Below, piece by piece: positions 43,082-51,739 of a stretch of 64,000 nt of DNA (position 1 is its first letter; each line of letters opens with the position of its first letter). The DNA is taken from positions 558,001-622,000 of the forward strand of contig NZ_FORV01000001.1 in the NCBI RefSeq assembly GCF_900114095.1, given 5' to 3'. The notes beneath the pieces are model-generated. The model was given only the letters and a program-made list of their open reading frames with translations. It ran no database searches and was not told the DNA's origin. This DNA is from Sphingomonas sp. NFR04 (lineage in GTDB: Bacteria; Pseudomonadota; Alphaproteobacteria; Sphingomonadales; Sphingomonadaceae). The position numbers and the translations under genes were made by a program.

Positions 43082-44074
43082 TCAGCCGCCGCGCAAGCAC
43101 GTGCGCACGAACCGGGCGAGTTCGCCACTCAGTTCCAGATCCTCCGGCGTCCCACCCAGGAAGCCGCCATGCGGCATCGCCTCGAAAACGTGAAGCTCGG
43201 CAGGCACGCCTGCCCGCCGCAGGGCGCGATGCATGCGCACGGTGTTGGAGAGGAACAGATCGCGGGTGCCGGATTGCAGCAGCGTCGGCGGCAGGCCGGT
43301 CAGGTCACCGAACAGCGGCGATAAATCAGGATCGGACAGGTCCGCGCCATCGGCATAGAGCAGGTTCGCCGACCGCAGCGGCAGCGGCAACATCAGGTCG
43401 ACGAGGCGGTTCACCTCGAAGCTGTCCCCGGACTCGGTCAGGTCGACCTCGGGGGACAGCAGGACCATGCCGGCGGGCATGGGAAGTCCCTGGTCGCGCG
43501 CGCGCAGCAGCATGGCGACGGCCAGGTTGCCCCCCGCGGACCTTCCGCCGACGAACACGCTCGAAGGCGCATGCCGCTCCAGCACATGGACATAGGCCGC
43601 CAGCGTATCGTCCAGTGCCGCAGGATAGGGGTGCTCGGGCGGCGTTCGATAGTCGACGCCGTAGCAGCGCACGCCGTGCAGATCCGCCTGCATCTGCGCG
43701 CCGACCCTGCACGCTTCCCCGCCACCGAACACCAGGGCACCACCGTGCAGATCGAGATAGGCGCCCCCGGTCGCCGTGTTCGTCTCGGGCGTCGCGACAT
43801 GGACGACAGTGTCGCCGACCTGGACGGTCTCGACACTGGCGCGCAGCGTCCCGGCAAGCCCCTTGATGCTGGCGGCATAATGCGCGTCCACCGCCGTCTT
43901 GATCAGGACCCAGGCCTCGCGATCTTCGGGAGCGGGCATCGGGTGCTTCGCGTTGACGGGCATGCCGTCGGGATCCACGAGCCGGTCGAGCGCGGCGCGC
44001 GCGTCCGCGCTGATGGAGCGGGGCGCAGGCAGCACGCGGGCGGGCACCCGCACACCGAAGGGTTGTTCATCCAT
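43082..44074 (-). CDS. HSL-family alpha/beta hydrolase
   Basis: 330 residues with the hormone-sensitive-lipase arrangement: oxyanion-hole HGG (residues 110-112) in LDLHGGALVFGGG, nucleophile Ser179 in GGRSAGGN, a later Asp in SGTRDLFL and His in MPHGGFLGG. Such enzymes are esterases or lipases. From ATG 44074 it is the last gene of a five-gene leftward run starting with EthD at 46779. A longer reading from 44164 is less likely. Confidence 0.92.
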   Translation of the reverse strand: MDEQPFGVRVPARVLPAPRSISADARAALDRLVDPDGMPVNAKHPMPAPEDREAWVLIKTAVDAHYAASIKGLAGTLRASVETVQVGDTVVHVATPETNTATGGAYLDLHGGALVFGGGEACRVGAQMQADLHGVRCYGVDYRTPPEHPYPAALDDTLAAYVHVLERHAPSSVFVGGRSAGGNLAVAMLLRARDQGLPMPAGMVLLSPEVDLTESGDSFEVNRLVDLMLPLPLRSANLLYADGADLSDPDLSPLFGDLTGLPPTLLQSGTRDLFLSNTVRMHRALRRAGVPAELHVFEAMPHGGFLGGTPEDLELSGELARFVRTCLRGG

Positions 44075-44145
44075 TAGCGCCGACCTCGATAGTTGAGTTT
44101 CTATATCGTACGATGCAGCAGCGAACGCGTTCGCTGCCGCCCTCC

Positions 44146-44676
44146 TCAGTCTTCGTCCTGCCACCTGCGCAGAGTCGTCTGGTCATGATAGGGCATGCGA
44201 TCCGGCGTGGTGATGAATTCCATTGTCGTGCCCCACGGCATGCGACAATAGCAGACCTTGTTCCCGGGCCCCTTCTCGGTTGCATAGGGGATGGCGCGCG
44301 GCGCCGTCAGCGGGGTACCGCCTGCTTTCTCGAAACGTTCGACCGAAGCCTCGATATCATCGGTGTACAGCGCGAAATGGGTGATGCCGAAGTCGCTCGC
44401 GCGGATCGGCTGGGCCTGCTCGGGCCCGTGCATTTCGAAGAGCTCGATATCGGGTCCGGTGCCGATCTTCACCATCGCCTGCGCGCGCACGACCGTGCCC
44501 GGGAACGCGCCCACGGCGCGCTCGAACTCGGGGCCCTGCCGCGGCGGATCCTGCGGGCCGAACGACTGGTAGATCAGTTGGGCGCCAAAGGCGTCGGCCA
44601 GGAAGGACTTGGCGGCTTCGATATCGGGCACGGTGATGCCGATGTGATTGACGCCGCGAATGACGGGTGCGGTCAT
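44146..44676 (-). CDS. VOC-superfamily (glyoxalase/dioxygenase-like) protein
   Basis: 176 residues with two vicinal-oxygen-chelate half-modules. The first starts GVNHIGITVPDIEAAKSFL with a metal-ligand His; the second begins GITHFALYTDDIEASVERF, and Glu in TTMEFITTPDRMPY is the expected last ligand. VOC proteins act as glyoxalases, dioxygenases or binding proteins. AAGGAG lies upstream. It sits between two hydrolase genes in a probable operon, implying a small aromatic or lactone-like substrate (inference). Confidence 0.9.
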   Translation of the reverse strand: MTAPVIRGVNHIGITVPDIEAAKSFLADAFGAQLIYQSFGPQDPPRQGPEFERAVGAFPGTVVRAQAMVKIGTGPDIELFEMHGPEQAQPIRASDFGITHFALYTDDIEASVERFEKAGGTPLTAPRAIPYATEKGPGNKVCYCRMPWGTTMEFITTPDRMPYHDQTTLRRWQDED

Positions 44677-44714
44677 GACAGTCTCCTTCGTGCTGGTTTC
44701 AAAGAATGCGGTTT

Positions 44715-45563
44715 TCACTCGGCGTTGAGGAACGCGATCAGGGCAGCTGCGAGTTCGTCCGGCCGCTCGTCCGCGACATAATGGCTGCACCGCGCGATGG
44801 GGCCGCCGGTCACCTTGGTGGCGAACTCCTCGAGCATCGGCACCATCTGCGCGCCGAAGCGCTGATCTCCACCCAGGCCGAGCACCGGCATCTCGAGCGG
44901 CTGCTCCTTGTACGCGAGTGCCGCCGCGTGGTCGGCGTCGAGCGTGCGATACCATTCCATGCCGCCGCGGGTGCGGCCGGGCAGCGCCATGGCCCTGGCG
45001 TAGATCTCGACATCCGCCGGATCGAAGCGGCTATGGTCGTAGAACCGCTCGGCCATGAAGGCCGTGAGATAATCCTGTTCACGGCCATGCAGCAGGCGCT
45101 CGGGCAGGTCCCGGCTGGCGTGAAAGCCGAAATGCCACAGCCTCGCCGTCGTCGCTTCCCATTGCGACCAGCCGGGGAGCGGCACGTCGAGGACGGCGAG
45201 ATGGGTGACAGCCTCCCGGTGAAGGGCTGCCTGCGCCAAGGCGACCATGCCGCCGATATCATGCCCGCACACGGCGTAGCGTGCATGCCCAAGCGCAGCC
45301 ATGACGGCATGCGCGTCGCGCGCCATCGTCGCCTTGTCATAGCCGGCCTGCGGGCAGTCGGAGAACCCTGCGCCGCGCAGGTCGATCGCTACCACGCTGA
45401 AATGCTCGGCGAGCAGCGGCATGACGTGGTGCCATTCCCACCAGGTTTCCGGCCAGCCGTGGAGCAGCAGGATCGGCGGGCCAGCCCCTCCCATCACCGC
45501 GTTGATCTTGACGCCGTTGGCCGGCACCAGTTGCTGGGCAAAGCCCGGCCGCGCTGCGATCAT
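44715..45563 (-). CDS. Alpha/beta hydrolase, epoxide-hydrolase/dehalogenase-like
   Basis: 282 residues. The HGWPE oxyanion motif (35-39) with WWEWHHV and the nucleophile elbow GHDIGG, whose Asp102 replaces the usual Ser, mark the Asp-nucleophile branch (epoxide hydrolases, haloalkane or fluoroacetate dehalogenases). The catalytic His is probably in CSHYVADERPDEL near residue 260. It acts through an ester intermediate on an epoxide or halide; which is unknown. Third gene in the EthD operon. Confidence 0.9.
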   Translation of the reverse strand: MIAARPGFAQQLVPANGVKINAVMGGAGPPILLLHGWPETWWEWHHVMPLLAEHFSVVAIDLRGAGFSDCPQAGYDKATMARDAHAVMAALGHARYAVCGHDIGGMVALAQAALHREAVTHLAVLDVPLPGWSQWEATTARLWHFGFHASRDLPERLLHGREQDYLTAFMAERFYDHSRFDPADVEIYARAMALPGRTRGGMEWYRTLDADHAAALAYKEQPLEMPVLGLGGDQRFGAQMVPMLEEFATKVTGGPIARCSHYVADERPDELAAALIAFLNAE

Positions 45564-45614
45564 GATCGCTCTCCAGTACGATATTGAGGTTGCGACGGGG
45601 CGTGGCCCCCGCGC

Positions 45615-46439
45615 TCAGGCCGGATCGAAATCGGTGGCGATCGTGCGCGCACGCCAGGCGTCGATGTCGCGGCGGAAGGCGGCGAGCTTCCGCTCGGCGA
45701 TCGCGTGCGCGGCCGGGCCGAGCGGCAGGTGCAGCGGCGCGTCTCCGGCGTCGACCGCCTGCAGGATCACCGCGACCGCCTTGTCCGGATCGCCCGCCTG
45801 GTTGCCGTTGCCGGTTTCGCGATACGGCTTGCGCGAGCTCGCGGCGTATTCGGGCATCTCGTGGGCCGCCATGGCGATCGAGCGGCCCAGGAAATCGGTG
45901 CGGAACGGCCCGGGTTCGACGATCAGCACCCGGACGCCGAACGGCTTCAGCTCATCGGCGAGCGCCTCGGAAATCCCTTCCACCGCAAATTTGGCGGCAT
46001 GGTAATAGCCGCCGCCCCCCCTGCCCTCGATGCCCGCGCCGGACGACATGTTGACGATCGTCCCTCCCGAACGTCGCAGAACCGGCAGCGCGGCTCTGGT
46101 GGTCTCGATCAGCCCGAAGACGTTCACCTCGAACATCGGCCGATATTCCTCGGGCGTGCCTTCCTCGATCGCGCCGAACAGCGCGTAGCCGGCATTGTTG
46201 ACGAGCACGTCGAAGCCGCCAAAGGCCTCGACCGCCGTTGCGACCGCTGCCCGTGCCGCCGCCGCATCGGTCACGTCGAGCGGCACGGTCAGCATCCGAC
46301 CGCCGAAGGGCTCGGCCATGGCCGCGATCGCCTCGACATTGCGCGCCGTCGCGACGACCCGATCGCCGCGCCGCGCGGCAGCAAGGGCGAGCCGCTGGCC
46401 GAAGCCGCTCGAGCAGCCGGTGATAAGCCAGGTTTTCAT
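45615..46439 (-). CDS. SDR-family oxidoreductase
   Basis: 274 residues. TGCSSGFG at residues 7-14, NNAGYALFG, catalytic Ser in MSSGAGIEG and Tyr-Lys in YYHAAKFAVEG are classical SDR features. The C-terminal part resembles the broad group of 'oxidoreductase' SDRs with ADELKPFGVRVLIVEPGPFR. GGAG lies upstream of the ATG. It is the second gene of the EthD-led operon and would oxidise or reduce an alcohol or ketone intermediate. Confidence 0.93.
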   Translation of the reverse strand: MKTWLITGCSSGFGQRLALAAARRGDRVVATARNVEAIAAMAEPFGGRMLTVPLDVTDAAAARAAVATAVEAFGGFDVLVNNAGYALFGAIEEGTPEEYRPMFEVNVFGLIETTRAALPVLRRSGGTIVNMSSGAGIEGRGGGGYYHAAKFAVEGISEALADELKPFGVRVLIVEPGPFRTDFLGRSIAMAAHEMPEYAASSRKPYRETGNGNQAGDPDKAVAVILQAVDAGDAPLHLPLGPAAHAIAERKLAAFRRDIDAWRARTIATDFDPA

Positions 46440-46470
46440 GACATACGCTCCGTTGATTGCCCGCGACCGC

Positions 46471-46779
46471 TCAGAGCGGCTGCACGACGCTGCGCTGCGG
46501 CTGGACAGCAGTGACGATGGCGACATCCGCCATGATCCGGGCGGTTTCCGGCGCTTGCAGCGCCGCTTCCATGGCGGCCTCGTCGCGGAAATGGACGACG
46601 CCGACCGCGATCAGCCCGGCGCCATCGCCCTGCGGGAAAAAGCCGGCGGCACTGACGAGCCCATAGGGGCCCCAGCTTTCCCGCACGAGCGGGAAGTGCA
46701 CGTCGATCCAATGGTCGCGGTCGAACGGCGTCCGTTCGTCCCCCGCATAGGTCACCAGCATCGTGATCATCCTCAACAT
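46471..46779 (-). CDS. EthD-domain protein
   Basis: 102 residues from ATG 46779; ATGs at 46770 and 46761 are also possible and the last has the best-spaced GAGG. The core TPFDRDHWIDVHFPLVRESW, then GAGLIAVGVVHFRDEAAM, is the dimeric alpha/beta-barrel EthD fold. EthD-like proteins assist degradation of ethers and aromatic compounds and often sit at the head of catabolic operons. Here it leads SDR, hydrolase, VOC and hydrolase genes. Confidence 0.85.
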   Translation of the reverse strand: MLRMITMLVTYAGDERTPFDRDHWIDVHFPLVRESWGPYGLVSAAGFFPQGDGAGLIAVGVVHFRDEAAMEAALQAPETARIMADVAIVTAVQPQRSVVQPL

Positions 46780-46897
46780 CCTTGTTCGCGAGCGTCGGAG
46801 CGATCCGCGGCATGCTGCTACCGCTTCGGATCCGTTCGGCCCGTTCCAGACGATGACGACAATCTAGGCGCTTGAATTTGTTCGTGAACGGCCATGA

Positions 46898-46926
46898 CTG
46901 CACGCCCGCCGTGCAGTTTTGTGCAG
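46898..46926. promoter_or_regulatory. CTGCAC/GTGCAG repeats upstream of the EthD operon
   Basis: CTGCAC (46898-46903) and GTGCAG (46911-46916) form a dyad with a seven-base spacer, and GTGCAG recurs at 46921-46926 after TTTT. They lie about 120-150 bases upstream of the EthD operon in a 292-base region with no convincing gene. A regulator site is likelier than a terminator, because no plus-strand gene precedes it. Confidence 0.4.
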
Positions 46927-47071
46927 GCGTTCATCACGCAATGCGCGACCGGCGGGTATGACCGCCAGCGCGACCCTGTTCTTCAGCGGTGCCATGGTCG
47001 GGTGCCGGCACCGACGGCTCCGCGACGGATTCAGCCATAATCCTGCGGCAAGCACCGCCTCAGCCAATCGG

Positions 47072-48169
47072 CTAGCCGCGAGACGCTGACGGTGTGCCCC
47101 GCTCCCGTTCGACTCTTGCCTTTAGCTTCCGTCGCTTGGCCTGGCGGATGTGCCACTGCGTCCGCCAGAACGCGTACACGGCCAAGCTTCCGAGCAGCGC
47201 CAGCGCGAGACCCGACATGCTCATGGCCAATTTCCAGGCCGGCCCGCCGATCTTGGCGGCATGGATGGGGTAGAGCTTCTCGCGGATCGATGCCGCACCG
47301 CCGCCCGTTGCCGGATCGGCACGGCCGACAATCGCCAGCGTGACCGGGTCCGCATAGACGAAGGTCCGGCCATTCGGCGTCCATTCGAACGACTGGCGAA
47401 GCCGCAGGACGATGGGCGCACCGGGCTTGCGCGGCCATTGCAGCCGGCGCAACTCGGCACCGGAGAAACGTGCCGCGGCAGCCTCGAAAAGCGGCCTCAG
47501 ATCGCGGCTAGCCTGCGCCGCCCGGACCTCGACCCGCCGCGGCCGAGACCGCGCTTCGGCAAGCAGGCCGCCGCCCAGGGCGGGGAACACCATCAGCACG
47601 CCCGTCAGCAGCGACACGAGCAGCAAGGGCGCGGTCACCACGCCGAGGTCACGGTGATGGTGGACGATCGCGCCGGACTTCATCGTCGCAGGCCAGGGCC
47701 GCAGGCGAAAGCGGCGCCGCGTCCGCCACCACAGCAGGACGCCCGTCACGACGAAGAACAGGCCGACCAGCCCGGCAACGCCGGTGATCGCCTCCCCCGT
47801 GTCGCCGATCAGCAGGCGGTGGTGGAGGTCGAACAGCCATAGCTCGGGGCGTTGCCACGATGCGGACCAGCGGGCGACCGTCTCGCCCGCCTGGCTGAGA
47901 TAGGCGCCGCTGCCGTCCCTGAAGATGACCTGATGGACGCCGAGCCCCTCGCCCGCGAAGGTGATGCGGTCGATCGGCTGCGGTCCGCTCGATAGGCTGG
48001 CGACGGCCCTTGCCAGCAACGCCGGATCGGCCCGGACGGGATCGCCCGCATGCGCCACGAAGGTCAGTTTGTCCCGCCAGACGAGCAGCGTACCCGTCAG
48101 GCCCAGCAGCGCGAGCAACAGGCCGCCGATCGCACCGATCCAGCGGTGCAGCAGGGCGAGGAGGTGCAT
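47072..48169 (-). CDS. PepSY-associated inner-membrane protein (siderophore reductase-like)
   Basis: 365 residues with four hydrophobic segments: HRWIGAIGGLLLALLGLTGT near the N-terminus, LVGLFFVVTGVLLWW, a middle segment, and SGLALALLGSLAVYAFW at the end. PepSY-like regions lie in the periplasmic loops and conserved His residues (HRWIG, DLHHRLLIG, HHHRDLG) can bind haem. Family members reduce ferric siderophores at the inner membrane. Its ATG shares one base with the receptor stop (TGATG at 48167-48171), so the two are translationally coupled. Confidence 0.88.
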   Translation of the reverse strand: MHLLALLHRWIGAIGGLLLALLGLTGTLLVWRDKLTFVAHAGDPVRADPALLARAVASLSSGPQPIDRITFAGEGLGVHQVIFRDGSGAYLSQAGETVARWSASWQRPELWLFDLHHRLLIGDTGEAITGVAGLVGLFFVVTGVLLWWRTRRRFRLRPWPATMKSGAIVHHHRDLGVVTAPLLLVSLLTGVLMVFPALGGGLLAEARSRPRRVEVRAAQASRDLRPLFEAAAARFSGAELRRLQWPRKPGAPIVLRLRQSFEWTPNGRTFVYADPVTLAIVGRADPATGGGAASIREKLYPIHAAKIGGPAWKLAMSMSGLALALLGSLAVYAFWRTQWHIRQAKRRKLKARVERERGTPSASRG

Positions 48170-50301
48170 CAGAACCCGGCCTGCCAGCTCAGCGTGAAGT
48201 TCCGGCCGCGCCCCGTGTAGAAGCGCGCATTGTCGGTCGGTCCCTGCGTGTCGCTGTAATAGGTGACATAGTCCGTGTTGCCGAGATTCTGAACGCTCAG
48301 CATCACGCGGCCCACCGGCAAATCATAGGCGACATAGGCATCGAACAGCCGGTAGCCGACGAAATCGTTGGCGATCGGCTGCCCCTCGAACCGGCGCGAC
48401 AGATAGTAGCGGCCCTGGAGGCGCGCGCTGAGCCGCCCGCGGCTATAGTCGATGTTCAGGTTGAGCCGATCCGGCGAGATGTTGGCACCGTCGAGATCGG
48501 CGTCCATCCTGCCGTCCCCGTTGGTGTCCGTGCGCCCGTCGACATGGGCGAAGCCGGTGCCGAGCTTCAGCCCCGGCAGCGGCGGGCGGACGCTGAGGTT
48601 CACTTCCAGGCCCTGGATGTCGATCGGCTGGCGCGACACGTTGAAGATGCCGTCGCTGCCGCGGACGAGCACCTGGCCCAGATCGCTCGACGACCAGTAA
48701 TAGGTGGCGCTGGCCTCGAGCGGACCTTGCGTGACCTCGACACCGATCTCGCGGTTGTTCGAGACGACGGGCGTCAGATCGAGGAAGTCGGCGATGCGGA
48801 TGTTGGGCTGGGTGATGCCGCGCAGCACGCGCCCGATATCGGCGATCGTATAGCCTTCCGCATAGCTGCCATAGGCGCGGATCCCCTTGATCGGCTCCAC
48901 CACCACGCCACCGTTCCACAAGGCGCGCTCGAACGAGGGCTTGCCGCCGGTGACCACCCGCGCATTCGCGCTGGCCAGCGTCACATAGTCGGGAATGTCG
49001 AGCTGGACGTTTTCGTAGCGCACGCCGCCGGCGAGCCGCACGATACCGTCGAACAGCTTGAGATTGGCCTGCCCGAACGGGGCCAGGCTGCGGAAATCGG
49101 TCTGCGGCACCCAGGCGCGGCCGGTCTGGACGAGATCCTGCTTGGTGCGATCGATCAGCGCGTCGAACCCCGCGGTCAGCGTCAGCGCCTCGAAGCCCGG
49201 CACGGCGCGTTCGTAGCTGACCTTTCCGCCGATCTTGCGCGATACGTTGCGCGACTGATCGAACAGCGTGCCCACCGGCGCGATCCTCGCGTCCTGGAAC
49301 GTCGCCAGGATACCGCCGGCGAAGGTGTCGCTGGTGCGGTTGTAGAAGCCCTGCAGCGTGAACGCACCGCCCGCCAGATCGCCGTCGGTGAGCGAGGCCG
49401 ACACCATCTCGGCCAGGCCGGTCGAGGGCTGGCCCGGCGTCTTCCCGCGCCGGCTGGTGGCGGGAATGCCGAGCGCCCGGTTGCCGTCGACGGGCAGGTA
49501 ATGGTTGTTGCCTTCCAGCCGGAAGCGGTTGGCGATCACTTCGATGCGCGCGCTATCGGAGAGATCGAACCCTGCCCGCCCGAAGAAGGACAGGCTGTCG
49601 GTGTCCTGGATTTCGCTCTGGTTGCCGTCGAGGCCGATGCGGCGCCCGCGCCCGTCGAGGAAGACGCCGCGCCGCTCGAAGGCGACGCCGCCGGTCGCAT
49701 CGAACCGGCCGCTGCGGAAATTGACCAGGCCGGCGATCTTGCCGCCCAACGAAGCGCCGGAGAAATCGTCGCCGCTATTGCCCTGGAGCAGGGTCCGTCC
49801 GCTCCAGCCATTCGCCTTGGGCGCCGTCACGGTGACCTGATTGACCACGCCGCCGGTAGCGCCGATGCCTTGCAGCGCGTTGGAGCCATAGATCACCTCC
49901 ACCCGGTCGATGAAGAAGGGATCGATCGTGTAGCCGTCGCGCGCGCCGTCGCGGATCGGCGTCGTCTGCGGGATGCCGTTGATCGCGTAGAGCGGCGACC
50001 GGCCGCGCAGCGTCTCGCCGAAGCCGGTGATCTTTTCGCGCGTCGGCGAGAAGGACGGCAGGAGCGCCGAGACCGCATCGACGGTAGAGCCGGAGACCGC
50101 GACCTGGCGCGACAGCGTCTCGCGGTCGATCACGTCCACCGTCAGCGGCAGCGCGCTCGCCGGCAGGTTGGTTCGCGCGGCCGTCACGACAATGTCTTCC
50201 CGCGTGGCATTGGCGTTATCGGTATCGGCTTGGCCCGCCTGGGCCTTCGCGCTTCCCGTCCAGATGGTGGCTGCGGCGATCATGCCGAGTGCGAGCTTCA
50301 T
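48169..50301 (-). CDS. TonB-dependent outer-membrane receptor, siderophore type
   Basis: 710 residues with a signal peptide (about 1-20), TonB box EDIVVTAAR, plug (about 45-150; GFGETLRGRSPLYAINGIPQ and VEVIYGSNALQGIGATGGVV) and a barrel ending in a terminal Phe (LSWQAGF). There is no STN domain, unlike the receptor at 8.3 kb. Co-translation with a PepSY protein and a Fur-box-like AT patch 50-65 bases upstream support siderophore or haem import. It is the first gene of a two-gene operon. Confidence 0.95.
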   Translation of the reverse strand: MKLALGMIAAATIWTGSAKAQAGQADTDNANATREDIVVTAARTNLPASALPLTVDVIDRETLSRQVAVSGSTVDAVSALLPSFSPTREKITGFGETLRGRSPLYAINGIPQTTPIRDGARDGYTIDPFFIDRVEVIYGSNALQGIGATGGVVNQVTVTAPKANGWSGRTLLQGNSGDDFSGASLGGKIAGLVNFRSGRFDATGGVAFERRGVFLDGRGRRIGLDGNQSEIQDTDSLSFFGRAGFDLSDSARIEVIANRFRLEGNNHYLPVDGNRALGIPATSRRGKTPGQPSTGLAEMVSASLTDGDLAGGAFTLQGFYNRTSDTFAGGILATFQDARIAPVGTLFDQSRNVSRKIGGKVSYERAVPGFEALTLTAGFDALIDRTKQDLVQTGRAWVPQTDFRSLAPFGQANLKLFDGIVRLAGGVRYENVQLDIPDYVTLASANARVVTGGKPSFERALWNGGVVVEPIKGIRAYGSYAEGYTIADIGRVLRGITQPNIRIADFLDLTPVVSNNREIGVEVTQGPLEASATYYWSSSDLGQVLVRGSDGIFNVSRQPIDIQGLEVNLSVRPPLPGLKLGTGFAHVDGRTDTNGDGRMDADLDGANISPDRLNLNIDYSRGRLSARLQGRYYLSRRFEGQPIANDFVGYRLFDAYVAYDLPVGRVMLSVQNLGNTDYVTYYSDTQGPTDNARFYTGRGRNFTLSWQAGF

Positions 50302-50352
50302 CGTCTTCCCCTTTCGGGGGGCGATAGAAAACTAACACGCATTTTGCAACAG

Positions 50353-50365
50353 CCTCGCATTAGCA
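50353..50365 (-). promoter_or_regulatory. Possible Fur-box half element for the TonB receptor
   Basis: On the minus strand TGCTAATGCGAGG, with a related TGCAAAATGCG 6 bases further toward the receptor gene. The TGxTAATGCGA part matches one half of the Fur consensus and lies about 55 bases upstream of the receptor ATG. The second half is poor. Confidence 0.3.
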
Positions 50366-50482
50366 CTGCACAGGCAGCCTGTTCGCGGGGAGGATGCCGG
50401 TCAGATAGCGCTTCTTCTCCCATCCGAAGCTGGTGCACAGGGCAGCCAGACGGTTTCGCGTTGAGCGATCGGCAGGTTCTGA

Positions 50483-50638
50483 CAGCGGGGCGACGGGCGG
50501 CGCGGCTGGGGCATGGCCTGCGCCCGATGAATGAATATCGCCGCCCGTTGCGCGCTGGCGCTGGAGATCGAGGTTAAACGCGAGACCGGCGCGATCACCG
50601 TCCACCGGGTGAGGGCGGCGATCGGGCTGGGAGGGTAG
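50483..50638 (+). pseudogene. Remnant of a xanthine-dehydrogenase-family molybdopterin subunit
   Basis: One plus-strand frame reads GWGMACAR, a stop (TGA 50528-50530), then MNIAARCALALEIEVKRETG and AITVHRVRAAIGLGG before TAG at 50636-50638. This matches the C-terminal region of molybdenum hydroxylase large subunits (typically GLAFARYKNxAAYCAVxxEVEVDRETG...). The Tyr-Lys codons expected before Asn appear as TGA-ATG, and the product lacks everything else. It is a decayed fragment of about 50 codons with no intact neighbours of that system in the window. Confidence 0.7.
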
Positions 50639-50697
50639 ACGCCCGGGCCGTTGGGCGGGGCATGCCACGCGCCATCGTTCCGGAAGATCGGGGTCGG

Positions 50698-51588
50698 CTA
50701 CGTGTCGGACAGGACCTTGCGCAGCGCCCGATCCAGCGCCTCGATGAATGCACGCACCTTGGCAGGCACGAGCTGCGCGGTCGGGTAGACGGCCCAGATC
50801 GCGAGCGGATCGGGCACGCCGTCCGCCAGTTCGATCTCGACCAGCCCCCCGCTCCGGATCGCCGGATCCACGTCCCAGCTCGACAGATTGGCGATCCCGA
50901 GCCCACCCAGGCACGCCTGGTGAATTGCCTCGATCGAATTGGCGCTGAACGCACCGCCCACCCGCTGGCGGATCCGCTTGCCGCCGCGCACGAACTCCCA
51001 GTGCGTCATGTTGGTCGGCAGCAGGCATGCATGCGCCGCCAGATCCTCGACTCGTTGCGGCGTTCCCTGCTCCGCCAGATAGGCAGGCGACGCGACGAGG
51101 CGGCGGGGATTGTCGGCCAGCTTGCGCGCGACGAGATGGTTGTCGCGCAGCTTGGCGATCCGCACCGCCATGTCGATGCCGCGCGCGACGATGTCCACCT
51201 GCTCGTCGGTCATCAGCAGCTCGACCTGCAGCGCAGGGTGCGCGCGCATGAAGCCGGGGATCATCGGTGCCACCACCTTGCGGCCGAAGGCGGCCGAAGC
51301 CGTGATGCGCAGCATGCCCGTCAGCCCCGCCTCGTTGGGCCGCACCGCGGCAATGCCGTTCGCCTGCGCCTCCAGCATGGCCCGGGCATGGGGCAGGAAC
51401 GCCTCGCCTGCGGTGGTCGGGGAAAGCGAACGGGTCGTCCGATGGACCAGCCGCGCGCCGACCTCCTGCTCCAGCGCCGCCAACCCGCGCGATGCCGCCA
51501 TTGCGCCGATCCCCAGCTGACGCGCGGCGCCTGCGATGCTGCCGGCCTGCACCGCCTCCACGAAGATCGCCAGCGCCGCGAGGTCCAT
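50698..51588 (-). CDS. LysR-family transcriptional regulator
   Basis: 296 residues starting MDLAALAIFVEAVQAGSI, with the HTH RQLGIGAMAASRGLAALEQE and an effector domain (about 90-290). It belongs to the CrgA/DsdC-like LysR group by its opening. It is divergent from an MFS exporter and then an Old Yellow Enzyme gene. Two copies of a 10-base direct repeat (51634-51660) lie in the gap and may bind it. Confidence 0.92.
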   Translation of the reverse strand: MDLAALAIFVEAVQAGSIAGAARQLGIGAMAASRGLAALEQEVGARLVHRTTRSLSPTTAGEAFLPHARAMLEAQANGIAAVRPNEAGLTGMLRITASAAFGRKVVAPMIPGFMRAHPALQVELLMTDEQVDIVARGIDMAVRIAKLRDNHLVARKLADNPRRLVASPAYLAEQGTPQRVEDLAAHACLLPTNMTHWEFVRGGKRIRQRVGGAFSANSIEAIHQACLGGLGIANLSSWDVDPAIRSGGLVEIELADGVPDPLAIWAVYPTAQLVPAKVRAFIEALDRALRKVLSDT

Positions 51589-51633
51589 TACATCACACTC
51601 CGTTATGCTGCCCTAACCGATCAGACGAGTACC

Positions 51634-51660
51634 GCCATATCCGTTACAATGCCATATCCG
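51634..51660. promoter_or_regulatory. 10-base direct repeats in the LysR / MFS gap
   Basis: GCCATATCCG occurs at 51634-51643 and again at 51651-51660, 17 bases apart, in the 151-base gap between the divergent LysR (51588) and MFS (51740) genes. Phased direct repeats of this size fit a DNA-binding protein site. Confidence 0.45.
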
Positions 51661-51739
51661 CGGCATCGAAACCGCCGACTTGGCAGCCCGAACACCGACA
51701 TCGCGCCAGCGCCGGCAAGCATTTTGTGAGGACAATCGC

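Larger units (their letters stand above)
50302..50697. other. 396-base gap with a receptor promoter region and a gene remnant
   Basis: No intact gene is supported. Near the receptor it holds AT-rich repeats (minus strand TGCTAATGCG at about 50356-50365 and TGCAAAATGCG at about 50338-50348) that resemble a Fur-type site. Further right lies the molybdenum hydroxylase remnant at 50483-50638. Confidence 0.55.

Noticed and set aside
46864..47067. A 67-codon minus frame upstream of the EthD operon
   Set aside because: Composition is random, Arg-rich and without a ribosome site. The region is better explained as control DNA.
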